This document shows, piece after piece, positions 7,123 through 12,996 of a stretch of DNA of 12,996 bases. The notes under the pieces were generated by a model, which saw nothing but the letters and a program-made list of their open reading frames with translations, had not been told where the DNA came from and did not search any database. The first letter of the stretch is position 1. The number at the start of each line of letters is the position of its first letter. Source of the DNA: Candidatus Hydrogenedentota bacterium (GTDB taxonomy: Bacteria; Hydrogenedentota; Hydrogenedentia; Hydrogenedentales; GCA-2746185); NCBI GenBank assembly GCA_030123645.1, contig JASJYE010000031.1:1-12996 (forward strand), read 5' to 3'. Both the position numbers and the translations under genes were made by a program.

Positions 7123-7977
7123 ATGAAGAAACACGTGATTTTGGCTTACGGCGTAGTGTGCTATCTGATTTTCCTTGGGACATTTCTCTACGCGATCGGG
7201 TTCCTTGGGAATTTCATCGTGTCCAAGAGCATCGATTCGGGCGAAGCAGGCTCGACGACCCAGGCCATCATCATTAATGTGATCTTGTTGGCTTTGTTTG
7301 CCGTCCAGCACAGCGTCATGGCGCGCCCGGGCTTCAAAAAGTCTTTGACAAAGATCGTCCCGGAACCGATGGAGCGCAGCACCTACGTGTTCCTCTCTTC
7401 CGCCCTGCTGATTCTCCTCTTCTGGCAGTGGCGGCCAATGACCGCAGTCATCTGGAACGTCGCTGGCCAACCCGTTGCCTACATCTTCTGGGCGGTCTTC
7501 GCGGCTGGATGGGCGCTGGTGCTGCTTGCAACCTTTCTTATCGACCACTTCGACTTGTTCGGCCTGCGTCAGGTGTGGTTGTACTGGCAGGGCAAGGACT
7601 ACGAGAGCAAACCCTTCGGCACCCCCAGCCTCTACAAGTACATGCGCCATCCCCTCTACCTCGGATGGTTCCTCGCCTTCTGGGCCACCCCCAGCATGAC
7701 CGCGGGCCATCTCCTCTTCGCGGTCGTGACCACGGCCTACATCCTGGTGGCGATTCAATTGGAGGAACGCGACCTGGTCAAGCGCTTCGGCGAGGACTAC
7801 ATCGAATATAAAAAGACTACTCCGATGATCTTTCCGTTCCCCAAGCAAAAGCCGGCGCAAACGGAGCCCGCATCCAATAGCGAACAGGCCTCATCCGATG
7901 TCGAGGAGCCCGCATCCGATAGCGAGCAGCCCCCATCCGATCAAGAGGAGCCCGCATCCGATAGCGAGCAGCCCTAA
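7123..7977 (+). CDS. mddA: MddA-like methanethiol S-methyltransferase (NnrU family)
   Basis: A 284-residue integral membrane protein with about five hydrophobic segments (about 7–30, 48–64, 88–102, 117–140, 178–213). It matches the MddA type within the NnrU/isoprenylcysteine-methyltransferase-like superfamily. Characteristic stretches are LFAVQHSVMARPGFK (58–72), ERSTYV (84–89), HFDLFGLRQVW (142–152), MRHPLYLGW (174–182), FWATPSMTAGHLLFA (186–200) and LEERDL (213–218). MddA uses S-adenosylmethionine to methylate methanethiol to dimethyl sulfide. The RHPLYLG and EERDL blocks form the SAM-binding C-terminal part in this superfamily. After residue 240 there is an extra cytoplasm-type acidic tail built of 14-residue repeats, which the core family lacks. 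AGAGGA lies 7 bases before the ATG. It is divergent from the acylase and apparently monocistronic. Confidence 0.85.
   Translation: MKKHVILAYGVVCYLIFLGTFLYAIGFLGNFIVSKSIDSGEAGSTTQAIIINVILLALFAVQHSVMARPGFKKSLTKIVPEPMERSTYVFLSSALLILLFWQWRPMTAVIWNVAGQPVAYIFWAVFAAGWALVLLATFLIDHFDLFGLRQVWLYWQGKDYESKPFGTPSLYKYMRHPLYLGWFLAFWATPSMTAGHLLFAVVTTAYILVAIQLEERDLVKRFGEDYIEYKKTTPMIFPFPKQKPAQTEPASNSEQASSDVEEPASDSEQPPSDQEEPASDSEQP
7864..7974 (+). repeat. 42-base in-frame tandem repeat in mddA tail
   Basis: The end of mddA consists of about 2.6 units of a 42-base repeat encoding EPASxSEQxxSDxE. Units start at 7864, 7906 and 7948. A 30-base block is identical between 7903–7932 and 7945–7974. The encoded tail (residues 248–284) is Glu/Asp/Ser/Pro-rich and predicted to be disordered. 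The period is a multiple of three, so unit gain or loss keeps the frame. Confidence 0.85.
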
Positions 7978-7985
7978 GCCGTAGG

Positions 7986-8001
7986 ATGGGCTTCAGCCCA
8001 T
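7986..8001. repeat. Palindrome downstream of mddA
   Basis: ATGGGCT (7986–7992) and AGCCCAT (7995–8001) are perfect inverted repeats around TC, starting 8 bases after the mddA stop. There is no T-run, so it is not a classical terminator. It could stabilise the 3' end or be part of the adjoining repeat unit at 8011–8059, lying in the convergent gap between mddA and the SGNH gene. Confidence 0.5.
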
Positions 8002-8010
8002 GCTGCACCC

Positions 8011-8059
8011 TGCGCCGTTGACCGGCCAAGGGTGCCACCGCCAAACTTGTTTGGGGGTG
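8011..8059. repeat. Dispersed repeat, copy 2
   Basis: This is the second copy of the 49-base element at 185–233, identical at 45 of 49 positions and in the same orientation. It ends with the same imperfect hairpin (CACCGCCAAAC against GTTTGGGGGTG), here with the loop TT. It sits in the short convergent gap between mddA and the SGNH hydrolase gene, about 7.8 kb from copy 1. Intergenic placement and stem conservation argue for a REP-like family. Confidence 0.65.
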
Positions 8060-8132
8060 TGTTCGAAACCAGCCCCCAGGTGACGAGCATTTCAAACGCG
8101 TCGAAGAGCGCGTATTCCGTAAATCCGGCGCA

Positions 8133-9194
8133 CTACCCCGGGATCGGAACGCATTCAAGGATTTTCTGCAACAGGTTTTCAACGAAGAAATGCGTGCCCT
8201 CCTTGGACGGATGGCACACATCGATGAAGTAATGCCCTTGCCCGGCCATCAGGGCTTCCTGATCCAGGTAACACACCTCCGGATACTTCTGCGCCGTCTC
8301 TTCGATGACTTCATTGTGCGCCTTCAGGGCCTTCTTCACGTTCTGGACTTCCCCCCAGGCCTCGACCTCGACCCGCATAGTCAAGATCGGCGTCTTCGGC
8401 GGGATGACGTAATCCAGAGCGTCGTTCTCAAAGGCTTCGAGCGAATACGAGTCCGGCAAATGATACGCGTACTTCATCAGGAGGAGCCGGTCACCCCTTT
8501 CGCGGGCGATGCGGGCTATCCCCTCGAGATTGCGCCGGAAAGAGGCCACAGTCTTGATGCTATCGCCGTACTGTACCCAATCCTCATTCGGCAAAAAGGG
8601 AAAGGCCTCCCGCAGGCCCATCCGCCGCTGCAGCCGGTGTAGAAAGAGCTCATACACAAAGGGCGCGGCAAGCCAGTCCATCTTGTCGTGACGGAAAATC
8701 GTCTGGACCTCATCGTAGAACGCGTACTGCGTGTAATCCTCCCTGAAAACGAAATCAGGCGCGTTGTTCGCCCGGATTTCATTGATGTTGTGATAGAAGA
8801 CAACGCAATCGAAGCGCTTGTCCTTCAGTTGGCGATACTTGTTCAGACTGTCCAGCGAGGTGTGGCCCGTGTGAGACGCATTGTGCACACGCACGTGCCG
8901 CGGCACCTCGTCGTGCAGGCGCACAGAGAGCAGCCGCGGAATGTGATCGTCGCGCATTACGAACACGGAAGCGCCGAGCAACAGCACGTCCAACACCCCG
9001 TCGTCCGGCGCAAGGTGCTGCGGGAGGATGGGCTTGAGTTCAGGGTAATACGAATAGATAACGTCCGACGGCCTGAAGAAACTCGTGTCGAAATGGATCG
9101 CCATGTAAAGACGCGCAGCGATCTCCGTCGTGCACGCGAAGAGCACAACTACGACGAGCAGCCTCATGAAAAACCGGGTAATCCACTCGCGCAT
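8133..9194 (-). CDS. Membrane-anchored SGNH/GDSL-like hydrolase
   Basis: A 353-residue protein with one N-terminal membrane helix (about 7–24) and an extracytoplasmic alpha/beta domain. The SGNH pattern is visible. Block I is VLLLGASVF with candidate nucleophile Ser76. The block III-like segment is YHNINEIRANN. The C-terminal catalytic pair is in FIDVCHPSKEGTHFF with Asp325 and His328 (DxxH spacing). SGNH enzymes are esterases, lipases or O-acetyl-group transferases and esterases acting on sugars and lipids. Polysaccharide or cell-wall deacetylation is plausible but not shown. The start ATG is followed at once by the membrane helix, with an AGGG about 10 bases upstream. It faces mddA across a 155-base repeat-containing gap and has a long gene-poor region behind it, so it appears to stand alone. 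Confidence 0.8.
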   Translation of the reverse strand: MREWITRFFMRLLVVVVLFACTTEIAARLYMAIHFDTSFFRPSDVIYSYYPELKPILPQHLAPDDGVLDVLLLGASVFVMRDDHIPRLLSVRLHDEVPRHVRVHNASHTGHTSLDSLNKYRQLKDKRFDCVVFYHNINEIRANNAPDFVFREDYTQYAFYDEVQTIFRHDKMDWLAAPFVYELFLHRLQRRMGLREAFPFLPNEDWVQYGDSIKTVASFRRNLEGIARIARERGDRLLLMKYAYHLPDSYSLEAFENDALDYVIPPKTPILTMRVEVEAWGEVQNVKKALKAHNEVIEETAQKYPEVCYLDQEALMAGQGHYFIDVCHPSKEGTHFFVENLLQKILECVPIPG

Positions 9195-9303
9195 CGCGCC
9201 GTGCCCTCACTCGTATGACAGACTGAAGAAGCTATCCCAAAACCCAATTATTGTCATTCTGGGCCAAAGTAGTCCATTTCGTAATTTTGAAAAATATTGT
9301 GTG

Positions 9304-9357
9304 TGACAGGATAAATGCTCACAAGATCCGTATCCGATCTATCCTGTTATCCTGTCA
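9304..9357. repeat. Inverted repeat TGACAGGATA / TATCCTGTCA
   Basis: A perfect 10-base inverted repeat, TGACAGGATA at 9304–9313 and TATCCTGTCA at 9348–9357, encloses a 34-base segment. Inside it ATCCTGTT (9341–9348) directly precedes the right arm, so the motif ATCCTGT appears twice in a row there. AGATC…GATCT forms a further nested inverted repeat. No gene overlaps it. It resembles intergenic repeat elements of the ATCCTGT(T)ATCCTGTC type. It could also form a hairpin in the leader of the leftward SGNH gene. Confidence 0.5.
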
Positions 9358-9439
9358 AAAAGGACATTGATGCGTCATCGTAGTTGTGAAAACATGTACT
9401 AAGCGATGAATCTCTCTAACCGGAACTCCCCTCTCTGTG

Positions 9440-9465
9440 TCATCCTGAGCGTAGCAAAGGATCTC
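9440..9465. repeat. Intergenic repeat-like element (CATCCTGAGCG…AAGGATCTC)
   Basis: The sequence from TCATCCTGAGCG to AAAGGATCTC has the form of a widespread bacterial intergenic repeat, with ATCCT and AGGAT as inverted ends. Only one copy is present here. I recognise the form from memory and cannot confirm its distribution in this genome. Confidence 0.4.
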
Positions 9466-9760
9466 TTCAAAGAGGGATTTAACACAGCGCACTCCATTTA
9501 ACGGCATCACGCGACCGTTTTGGGTATCGGGACAGCTTCTACTCAAAGCCGTCATACTACCAGGGAGGCCGCAGGGCTTCAATTCCAAGCGCTTTCAAAG
9601 GGAAACTGGGGGCTCGACAATACCCCGTGAGCGGCGAAGTCGTTCGACACGTATATCGTGCAATGGAAGTTGTTGCCGTCGAGTAGAGAGGAATCTCAAC
9701 AACACGCCTAGCCGCGCTTAGCCCGTAGCGCTTGATGCGCGTTCCGCCAACCGAAAGAGA

Positions 9761-9877
9761 CTAGGTTCCGGCTCGCTCGTCAAGATCTGCGCCGCAAGCC
9801 TCACAGAAATCGTCAAGCTCATTCTGCACCAAAACACCGCACTTTGGACATCGCAAGTCTGTGGGAGCGTGTTTCAT
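9761..9877 (-). CDS. Small zinc-ribbon protein (38 aa)
   Basis: A short minus-strand frame from ATG at 9877 to TAG at 9761 encodes 38 residues. Two Cys-x2-Cys knuckles are spaced as in a zinc ribbon: CPKCG (Cys10, Cys13) and CEACGADL (Cys25, Cys28), with 11 residues between. Four cysteines in correct geometry within so short a frame are unlikely by chance. A candidate promoter with a perfect TATAAT lies 91 bases upstream, and a GAGG sits about 11 bases before the ATG. The protein could be a free-standing zinc ribbon or the N-terminal relic of a longer one. The same frame stays open for about 60 codons after the stop, without recognisable motifs. Function unknown; rubredoxin-like or nucleic-acid-binding adaptor roles are possible for such ribbons. 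Confidence 0.6.
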   Translation of the reverse strand: MKHAPTDLRCPKCGVLVQNELDDFCEACGADLDERAGT

Positions 9878-9967
9878 TCGATTCACTACCTCACTTCCTA
9901 CTCATCCCGTTGCTCAGTCTGGAAGGCCTTGAGCAACGCCGGTCTTGGCCTTCTGTCCCCAAGCTAA

Positions 9968-9997
9968 ATTATACCCCGCCCGAACAGGCCATCACAA
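9968..9997 (-). promoter_or_regulatory. Promoter upstream of the zinc-ribbon gene
   Basis: The minus strand carries TTGTGA (9992–9997), an 18-base spacer and a perfect TATAAT (9968–9973). Transcription would start near 9960 and run into the zinc-ribbon gene beginning at 9877. No other leftward gene lies between, so the promoter and the small gene support each other. Confidence 0.5.
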
Positions 9998-10320
9998 GCG
10001 CCCACGGTCAAAAAGTCAGTCGAGGCCCAAGGAGACGTGGTCCCCATTGCTTGGACGCTAAACCGGGTATATTAAGTGGATCTGCCATGGCTTAAGATTC
10101 TGCCCTCGCAATGCAAGAGTGAGCCTACAACTTAATTGAATCATACACTCGCTTACCGTTGCGATACTTCTGAAAGCAAAGCACCGTCCTACACTCTCAG
10201 TGATCCAAAGGTGGCTCGTAACATATGCAACCCAACAGGAACCTCCTCAGAGAAATGATTTATTGTCTGAAGAGGAATTCGAGAGAAAGCTATCGCTCGC
10301 GTGACTTATGGGGACAAAAA

Positions 10321-10396
10321 TGGCGCGCTCGAGAGGATTTGAACCTCCGACCCCTCGCTCCGGAGGCGAGTGCTCTATCCACTGAGCTACGAGCGC
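10321..10396 (-). tRNA. tRNA-Arg (anticodon CCG)
   Basis: A complete cloverleaf reads on the minus strand. The acceptor stem GCGCTCG pairs with CGAGCGC. The D-arm is GCTCAGTGGATAGAGC. The anticodon stem CTCGC/GCGAG encloses the loop CTCCGGA, giving anticodon CCG (plus-strand 10361–10363). The T-arm contains GGTTCAAATCC. The discriminator is G and the CCA end is encoded in the DNA (10321–10323). At 76 bases the length is normal. It decodes CGG arginine codons. A run of five T follows the CCA directly. Confidence 0.97.
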
Positions 10397-10406
10397 GTAG
10401 GCGGGG

Positions 10407-10436
10407 CGTGTGCTAAGAAGGACATCCTAGCACGCG
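10407..10436. repeat. Hairpin between tRNA-Arg and the membrane-protein gene
   Basis: CGTGTGCTA (10407–10415) pairs with TAGCACGCG (10428–10436) over 9 bp, one of them a G–T wobble. The loop itself contains GGA…TCC. It lies 10 bases upstream of the tRNA 5' end and 55 bases beyond the stop of the leftward membrane-protein gene. Without a T-run it is not a typical terminator. It may mark the end of the upstream transcript or a processing point before the tRNA. Confidence 0.4.
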
Positions 10437-10491
10437 GTTGATCGTCTTTTCTATGCACGCAGAAATACTCTATGCGGTCGAAAAGAGGGGT

Positions 10492-10917
10492 TTAGGGCTG
10501 AGGGTCGCCGGCTTCGACCAGGGGGCGCGAGAGGGCGCGCACGAGGTAGCCGATGAGCGCGATGAGCACGCCAAGACCGACGCACGCGATCCCGCCGATA
10601 TAGAGGCCGACCGCCACGTGGCCGTAAGCCAAGACCCGCCCGATAAGGAGGGCCGTGATGCCGATAACGGCGAGGCCGGTCCCGGTGATGGTATAGTCCT
10701 GCCGGACCGCCCTCTGGTTGCGGCGTTCTTGCGCTGAGATTTGCTCGATCACTTCCTGCGACGATTGGAAGGCCGAGGGATTTTCTTCGTAACGGCGCAG
10801 AATGGCCACTTTTCTGCGGTGAATGACCCAAAGCTGCACAAAGGTCTTACAAACTCCATAACAGAAGAGCAGGGCTATGCTTAGAAGGAGCGGTATGATG
10901 AAAAGCGCCGAGTCCAT
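10492..10917 (-). CDS. Three-helix membrane protein, unknown function
   Basis: A 141-residue protein that I do not recognise. Hydrophobic segments at about 4–22, 77–95 and 100–127 predict three membrane helices. Between the first and second lies a charged, probably cytoplasmic stretch (33–75; HRRKVAILRRYEENPSAFQ, then a Gln/Glu/Arg-rich helix). A short polar tail ends the protein. Its start codon is only 89 bases from that of the divergent DUF4097–sigma operon, so the two may share control, and a perfect palindrome sits between them. The ribosome-binding site is weak (GGAAA about 7 bases upstream). The gene is real by composition and by its hydrophobic pattern. A link to the sigma operon is only inference. 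Confidence 0.7.
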   Translation of the reverse strand: MDSALFIIPLLLSIALLFCYGVCKTFVQLWVIHRRKVAILRRYEENPSAFQSSQEVIEQISAQERRNQRAVRQDYTITGTGLAVIGITALLIGRVLAYGHVAVGLYIGGIACVGLGVLIALIGYLVRALSRPLVEAGDPQP

Positions 10918-10958
10918 GGTGGTTTCCAGATAGCTTATAGACTGCCGGCGCGAATACC

Positions 10959-10976
10959 CGGTTTCAAGTGAAACCG
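10959..10976. promoter_or_regulatory. Palindromic operator candidate in divergent promoter region
   Basis: CGGTTTC-AAGT-GAAACCG is a perfect 7+4+7 inverted repeat lying between the divergent starts at 10917 and 11007. Its right arm contains GAAACC, which resembles −35 elements used by some ECF sigma factors. It could be a repressor site, an ECF promoter element or an RNA hairpin in the DUF4097 leader. The sequence cannot distinguish these. Confidence 0.4.
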
Positions 10977-11006
10977 CTGGGTTCCGGCCGTGGTCATAAA
11001 GGCATT

Positions 11007-11930
11007 ATGGCTAAATTCTTACGCAGCGTAGGCACGTCCGCGACCCTGGGGGCGGCCCTCCTCGTGCTAAGCATCGAGCTGATTGCCCCGCGCCTCCCGC
11101 CTTACGCAGGACCGCCGGATCTTCGCGCAAGCCGCTCCCTGACCCTCCCAGCTTCCCAGACCCTGCGCCTGGACAATTCGGACGGCGCGATTCGCATCAT
11201 GACGACGGACGGCGTGAGCGAAATCGCGGTAGACGTCGAGATCAAAATGTACGCCCTCAACGATCGCGCCGACCTGCCCGCGCTCGAGCGCTATTTGGAC
11301 TCTTTGGTGCTGGCGCAAAGCGAAGCCGGCGGCCTTAGCATCATCACCGAGCCCCTGAAGCGCCCGGACTCGATGGCCCTTCAGGTCGCGTACACGGTGC
11401 ACGTTCCGCGGGGGACCAACATCGACATCACCGGCTTGAACGGCAACATCTGGGTTGCGGAGGGCTGCGGAGAGGTCCGCGTCCACAGTGGGAACGCGGA
11501 CATCGAGATCCTCCAACCCCGAGGGGCGGTGATCGCCCAGAGCACCAACGGACGTATCCGCGTGCTCGACGCCACGAAAAGCACCACGCTGCAGACCGTT
11601 AACGGAAACATCCTGGCCGAGGTGCGCGACGGGCTTCTCGAGGCCTCCTCGATCAACGGCTGGATTAAAACGCATGTGCTCGATCCCAGCGTGTCCGGCT
11701 GTGTTCTGAACAGTGAGAACGGCGGCATCGAAGTCCTCCTCGCCAATGACGTTTCCTTCACGGTTGACGCTACCGCCCAACGCGGAAGCGTCCGCACCGA
11801 TTTCGCCATTGTAGGCGCGGGCGTCCGGAGGACTACCCGTACGCTTCGCGGAACCGTCGGTGAAGGCGAAACGAAGTTGAACCTCACCACAGGCAATGGC
11901 AATATCTGGCTGCTAAGGGGCCGATCATGA
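11007..11930 (+). CDS. DUF4097 beta-repeat envelope protein
   Basis: A 307-residue protein with one N-terminal membrane helix or uncleaved signal (about 8–26). A DUF4097 'putative adhesin' domain fills the rest. It opens with LRLDNSDGAIRI and continues with repeated strand–turn units: NGNIWVAEG, SGNADIEIL, NGRIRVL, NGNILAEV, NGWIKTHV, NGGIEVLL and NGNIWLL. This pattern predicts a right-handed beta-helix exposed outside the cytoplasmic membrane. The molecular role of DUF4097 is not known. The family is often encoded next to ECF sigma and anti-sigma genes, as here. The ATG at 11007 follows AAAGG by 5 bases; a GTG at 10968 would overlap the palindrome and is less likely. Its TGA overlaps the sigma-factor ATG (ATGA at 11927–11930), implying translational coupling. 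Confidence 0.82.
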   Translation: MAKFLRSVGTSATLGAALLVLSIELIAPRLPPYAGPPDLRASRSLTLPASQTLRLDNSDGAIRIMTTDGVSEIAVDVEIKMYALNDRADLPALERYLDSLVLAQSEAGGLSIITEPLKRPDSMALQVAYTVHVPRGTNIDITGLNGNIWVAEGCGEVRVHSGNADIEILQPRGAVIAQSTNGRIRVLDATKSTTLQTVNGNILAEVRDGLLEASSINGWIKTHVLDPSVSGCVLNSENGGIEVLLANDVSFTVDATAQRGSVRTDFAIVGAGVRRTTRTLRGTVGEGETKLNLTTGNGNIWLLRGRS

Positions 11931-12523
11931 CTACGGTGGCGACGCGGACGTGGCCGAAGCGTCTGGAAACCGGCTTGAACGAGGAATCCGACCGCGATCT
12001 GGTGAAGAAGGCGAAGGGCGGCGACACGGACGCCTTTTCCGTCCTCGTGCGACGCCGTCAGCACCTCGTCTACAACCTCGCCTATCGCTACATGCGCGAT
12101 TCGATGCTCGCCGAAGACATGGCGCAGGAGGCCTTTCTCAAAGGCTTCCGGCTGCTTAAAGGCTTTCGCGGCGAGTGCAGCTTTTCGACCTGGATGTACC
12201 GCGTGACCTCCGGCGTATGCCTTAGCGAGATCGCGCGCCGCAAAAAGCGCGGCGAAGTGCAGCTCGAGACGCACCACGGCGGCTCATACGAAGACGGCAA
12301 GGCGGAAGCGCGTGACTCCGCAGAGATTATCCGAAGCTGCGTCACCCGGCTTCCGGAGCGTTATGCGACGATCGTTACGATGTACTACCTAAATGAAATG
12401 CCCTACAAGGAAATCGCCGCAGCCATGAAGATCCCACTCGGCACGTTGAAGACATGGATGTTTAGGGCCCGCAAGGAGCTTCGGCTTCTCGTTGAAAGCG
12501 AGCTCCCAGATTATGGAACCTGA
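11927..12523 (+). CDS. ECF-type RNA polymerase sigma factor
   Basis: A 198-residue sigma-70 factor of the extracytoplasmic-function class. Region 2 (about 22–108) contains DAFSVLVRRRQHLVYNLAYRY, the −10-recognition segment AEDMAQEAFLKGF and the STWMYRV stretch. A linker (109–133) leads to region 4 (about 134–188) with LPERYATIV and a helix-turn-helix YKEIAAAMKIPLGTLKTW. Such factors direct RNA polymerase to envelope-stress or signalling regulons and are normally held by a membrane anti-sigma factor. The start overlaps the end of the DUF4097 gene by 4 bases. The end overlaps the next gene by 11 bases, so the three form one coupled operon. The likely partner is the two-helix membrane protein that follows. 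Confidence 0.95.
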   Translation: MTTVATRTWPKRLETGLNEESDRDLVKKAKGGDTDAFSVLVRRRQHLVYNLAYRYMRDSMLAEDMAQEAFLKGFRLLKGFRGECSFSTWMYRVTSGVCLSEIARRKKRGEVQLETHHGGSYEDGKAEARDSAEIIRSCVTRLPERYATIVTMYYLNEMPYKEIAAAMKIPLGTLKTWMFRARKELRLLVESELPDYGT

Positions 12524-12929
12524 AAATCCCAGCGAGCTTGAGCGCTTGATAGACGACGCGCTCCGCAGCGAACCCGAGCGTGATCTCCCCTTCGGTTTTC
12601 ATCGCAGCGTCGTAGAGCGATTGAAGATTGCCGCGATGCTCGACCGTGAACTGAAACGATTTCGCGCGTGTTGGGCGTCGGCCGGGATCCTCGCCGTTGC
12701 GCTCGCCTGCTCGGTCCTAAGTGTCTGGCTGGGGGCTGACCTTCCGGGGGCAGCCGCACGAGCCGTCCCCGGCGCCCTGGGGTCCTACGATCGATTCATC
12801 CTGCTGCTCGCGAGGCACTGGCCCACGATGACGCTCACCAGCGCGGGATTACTCGCGCTCCTTTGCGGCGCCTACATGGCCTTCGCCAGACGACTACAAG
12901 CACGACGCTCCCAACTAGGCCGGGGATAA
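12513..12929 (+). CDS. Putative membrane anti-sigma factor
   Basis: A 138-residue protein with a charged cytoplasmic N-terminal region (1–51). That region contains LPFGFHRSVVERLKIAA, a segment resembling the P-x-F-x-x-x-V-x-x-R-L helix found in many anti-sigma-like proteins. Two membrane helices follow (about 55–74 and 106–125) and then a basic tail. It has no HxxxCxxC zinc motif, so it is not a ZAS-type anti-sigma factor. The assignment rests mainly on position: it overlaps the ECF gene by 11 bases. The start at ATG 12513 is preferred over a TTG 21 bases upstream, because re-initiation from the overlapping stop is likely and no ribosome-binding site is seen. I see no terminator in the 67 bases that follow. 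Confidence 0.7.
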   Translation: MEPENPSELERLIDDALRSEPERDLPFGFHRSVVERLKIAAMLDRELKRFRACWASAGILAVALACSVLSVWLGADLPGAAARAVPGALGSYDRFILLLARHWPTMTLTSAGLLALLCGAYMAFARRLQARRSQLGRG

Positions 12930-12996
12930 CCCTCCTCGCCCCTAATTGCTTTCCTGAGAACCCTATTGTAAATCGCGAGCCTATCTTCGCAATCTT

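Larger units (their letters stand above)
9195..10320. other. Gene-poor region between the SGNH gene and tRNA-Arg
   Basis: Apart from the zinc-ribbon gene, its promoter and two repeat-like elements, no complete gene is visible. Two stretches look like coding remnants. On the minus strand at about 9580–9690 an open segment without a start reads LLDGNNFHCTIYVSNDFAAH. On the plus strand a startless frame from 10140 to the stop at 10302–10304 ends with DLLSEEEFERKLSLA, which resembles the end of a SHOCT domain. Neither can be called a gene. GC content and composition look lower and more mixed than in the flanking genes. Confidence 0.5.

Noticed and set aside
7117..7860. Minus-strand open frame of 247 codons
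   Set aside because: Antisense to mddA; the His/Glu/Gln-rich translation is a complement artefact.
7978..8010. Rho-independent terminator for mddA
   Set aside because: The 7-bp palindrome has a 2-base loop and no following T-run on either strand.
10321..10396. tRNA-Arg as an integration (att) site for a mobile island
   Set aside because: No repeat of the tRNA 3' end, no integrase and no phage genes were found in the window.
11381..12277. Long minus-strand open frame (298 codons)
   Set aside because: It lies entirely antisense to the DUF4097 and ECF sigma genes, which have clear domain matches. Its translation has no motif and reflects high-GC shadow coding.

Overview
The window looks like chromosomal DNA of a Gram-negative (diderm) bacterium with moderately high GC. 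The outer-membrane evidence is a pal–cpoB pair of the Tol–Pal system, three predicted lipoproteins and a periplasmic acylase. A DUF1573 lipoprotein, a BadF-type sugar kinase, a DUF4097/ECF-sigma cluster and a receiver-only response regulator together suggest a PVC-, Hydrogenedentota- or Sumerlaeota-like lineage. That placement is inference from gene families only, because no rRNA or marker tree is available. There is no phage, plasmid, transposase or CRISPR locus.

Layout. Positions 1–466 hold no convincing gene, but carry a long REP-like hairpin and one copy of a dispersed repeat. A minus-strand block follows (467–3878). In transcription order it contains pal, cpoB, a rho-independent terminator, a BadF/GlcNAc-kinase-type ATPase whose 3' end carries two apparent +1 frameshifts, and a DUF1573 lipoprotein. 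A good sigma-70 promoter lies upstream of pal. At 4295 a lone receiver-domain response regulator reads rightwards. It meets a leftward Ntn-hydrolase (penicillin-acylase family) gene, and the two stop codons overlap in one CTAG. A rightward MddA-type methanethiol S-methyltransferase with a repetitive acidic tail (7123–7977) lies divergent from the acylase. The second copy of the dispersed repeat sits between mddA and a leftward membrane-anchored SGNH hydrolase (8133–9194).

Positions 9195–10320 are gene-poor. They hold two repeat-like elements, possible coding remnants and one short zinc-ribbon gene (9761–9877) with a perfect TATAAT upstream. A tRNA-Arg(CCG) with encoded CCA follows (10321–10396, minus), then a three-helix membrane protein. 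Divergent from that protein is a translationally coupled operon: a DUF4097 beta-repeat protein, an ECF sigma factor and a two-helix putative anti-sigma factor. A perfect 7+4+7 palindrome lies in the divergent promoter region.

How the genes work together. Pal and CpoB serve outer-membrane constriction and envelope integrity. The DUF4097–sigma–anti-sigma operon is most simply an envelope-signal-responsive regulatory unit. MddA would methylate methanethiol to dimethyl sulfide. The other genes look like independent housekeeping or accessory functions. I found no clearly unprecedented system. The items most worth a second look are the sigma operon with its palindrome, the repeat families, the kinase frameshifts and the small zinc-ribbon gene.
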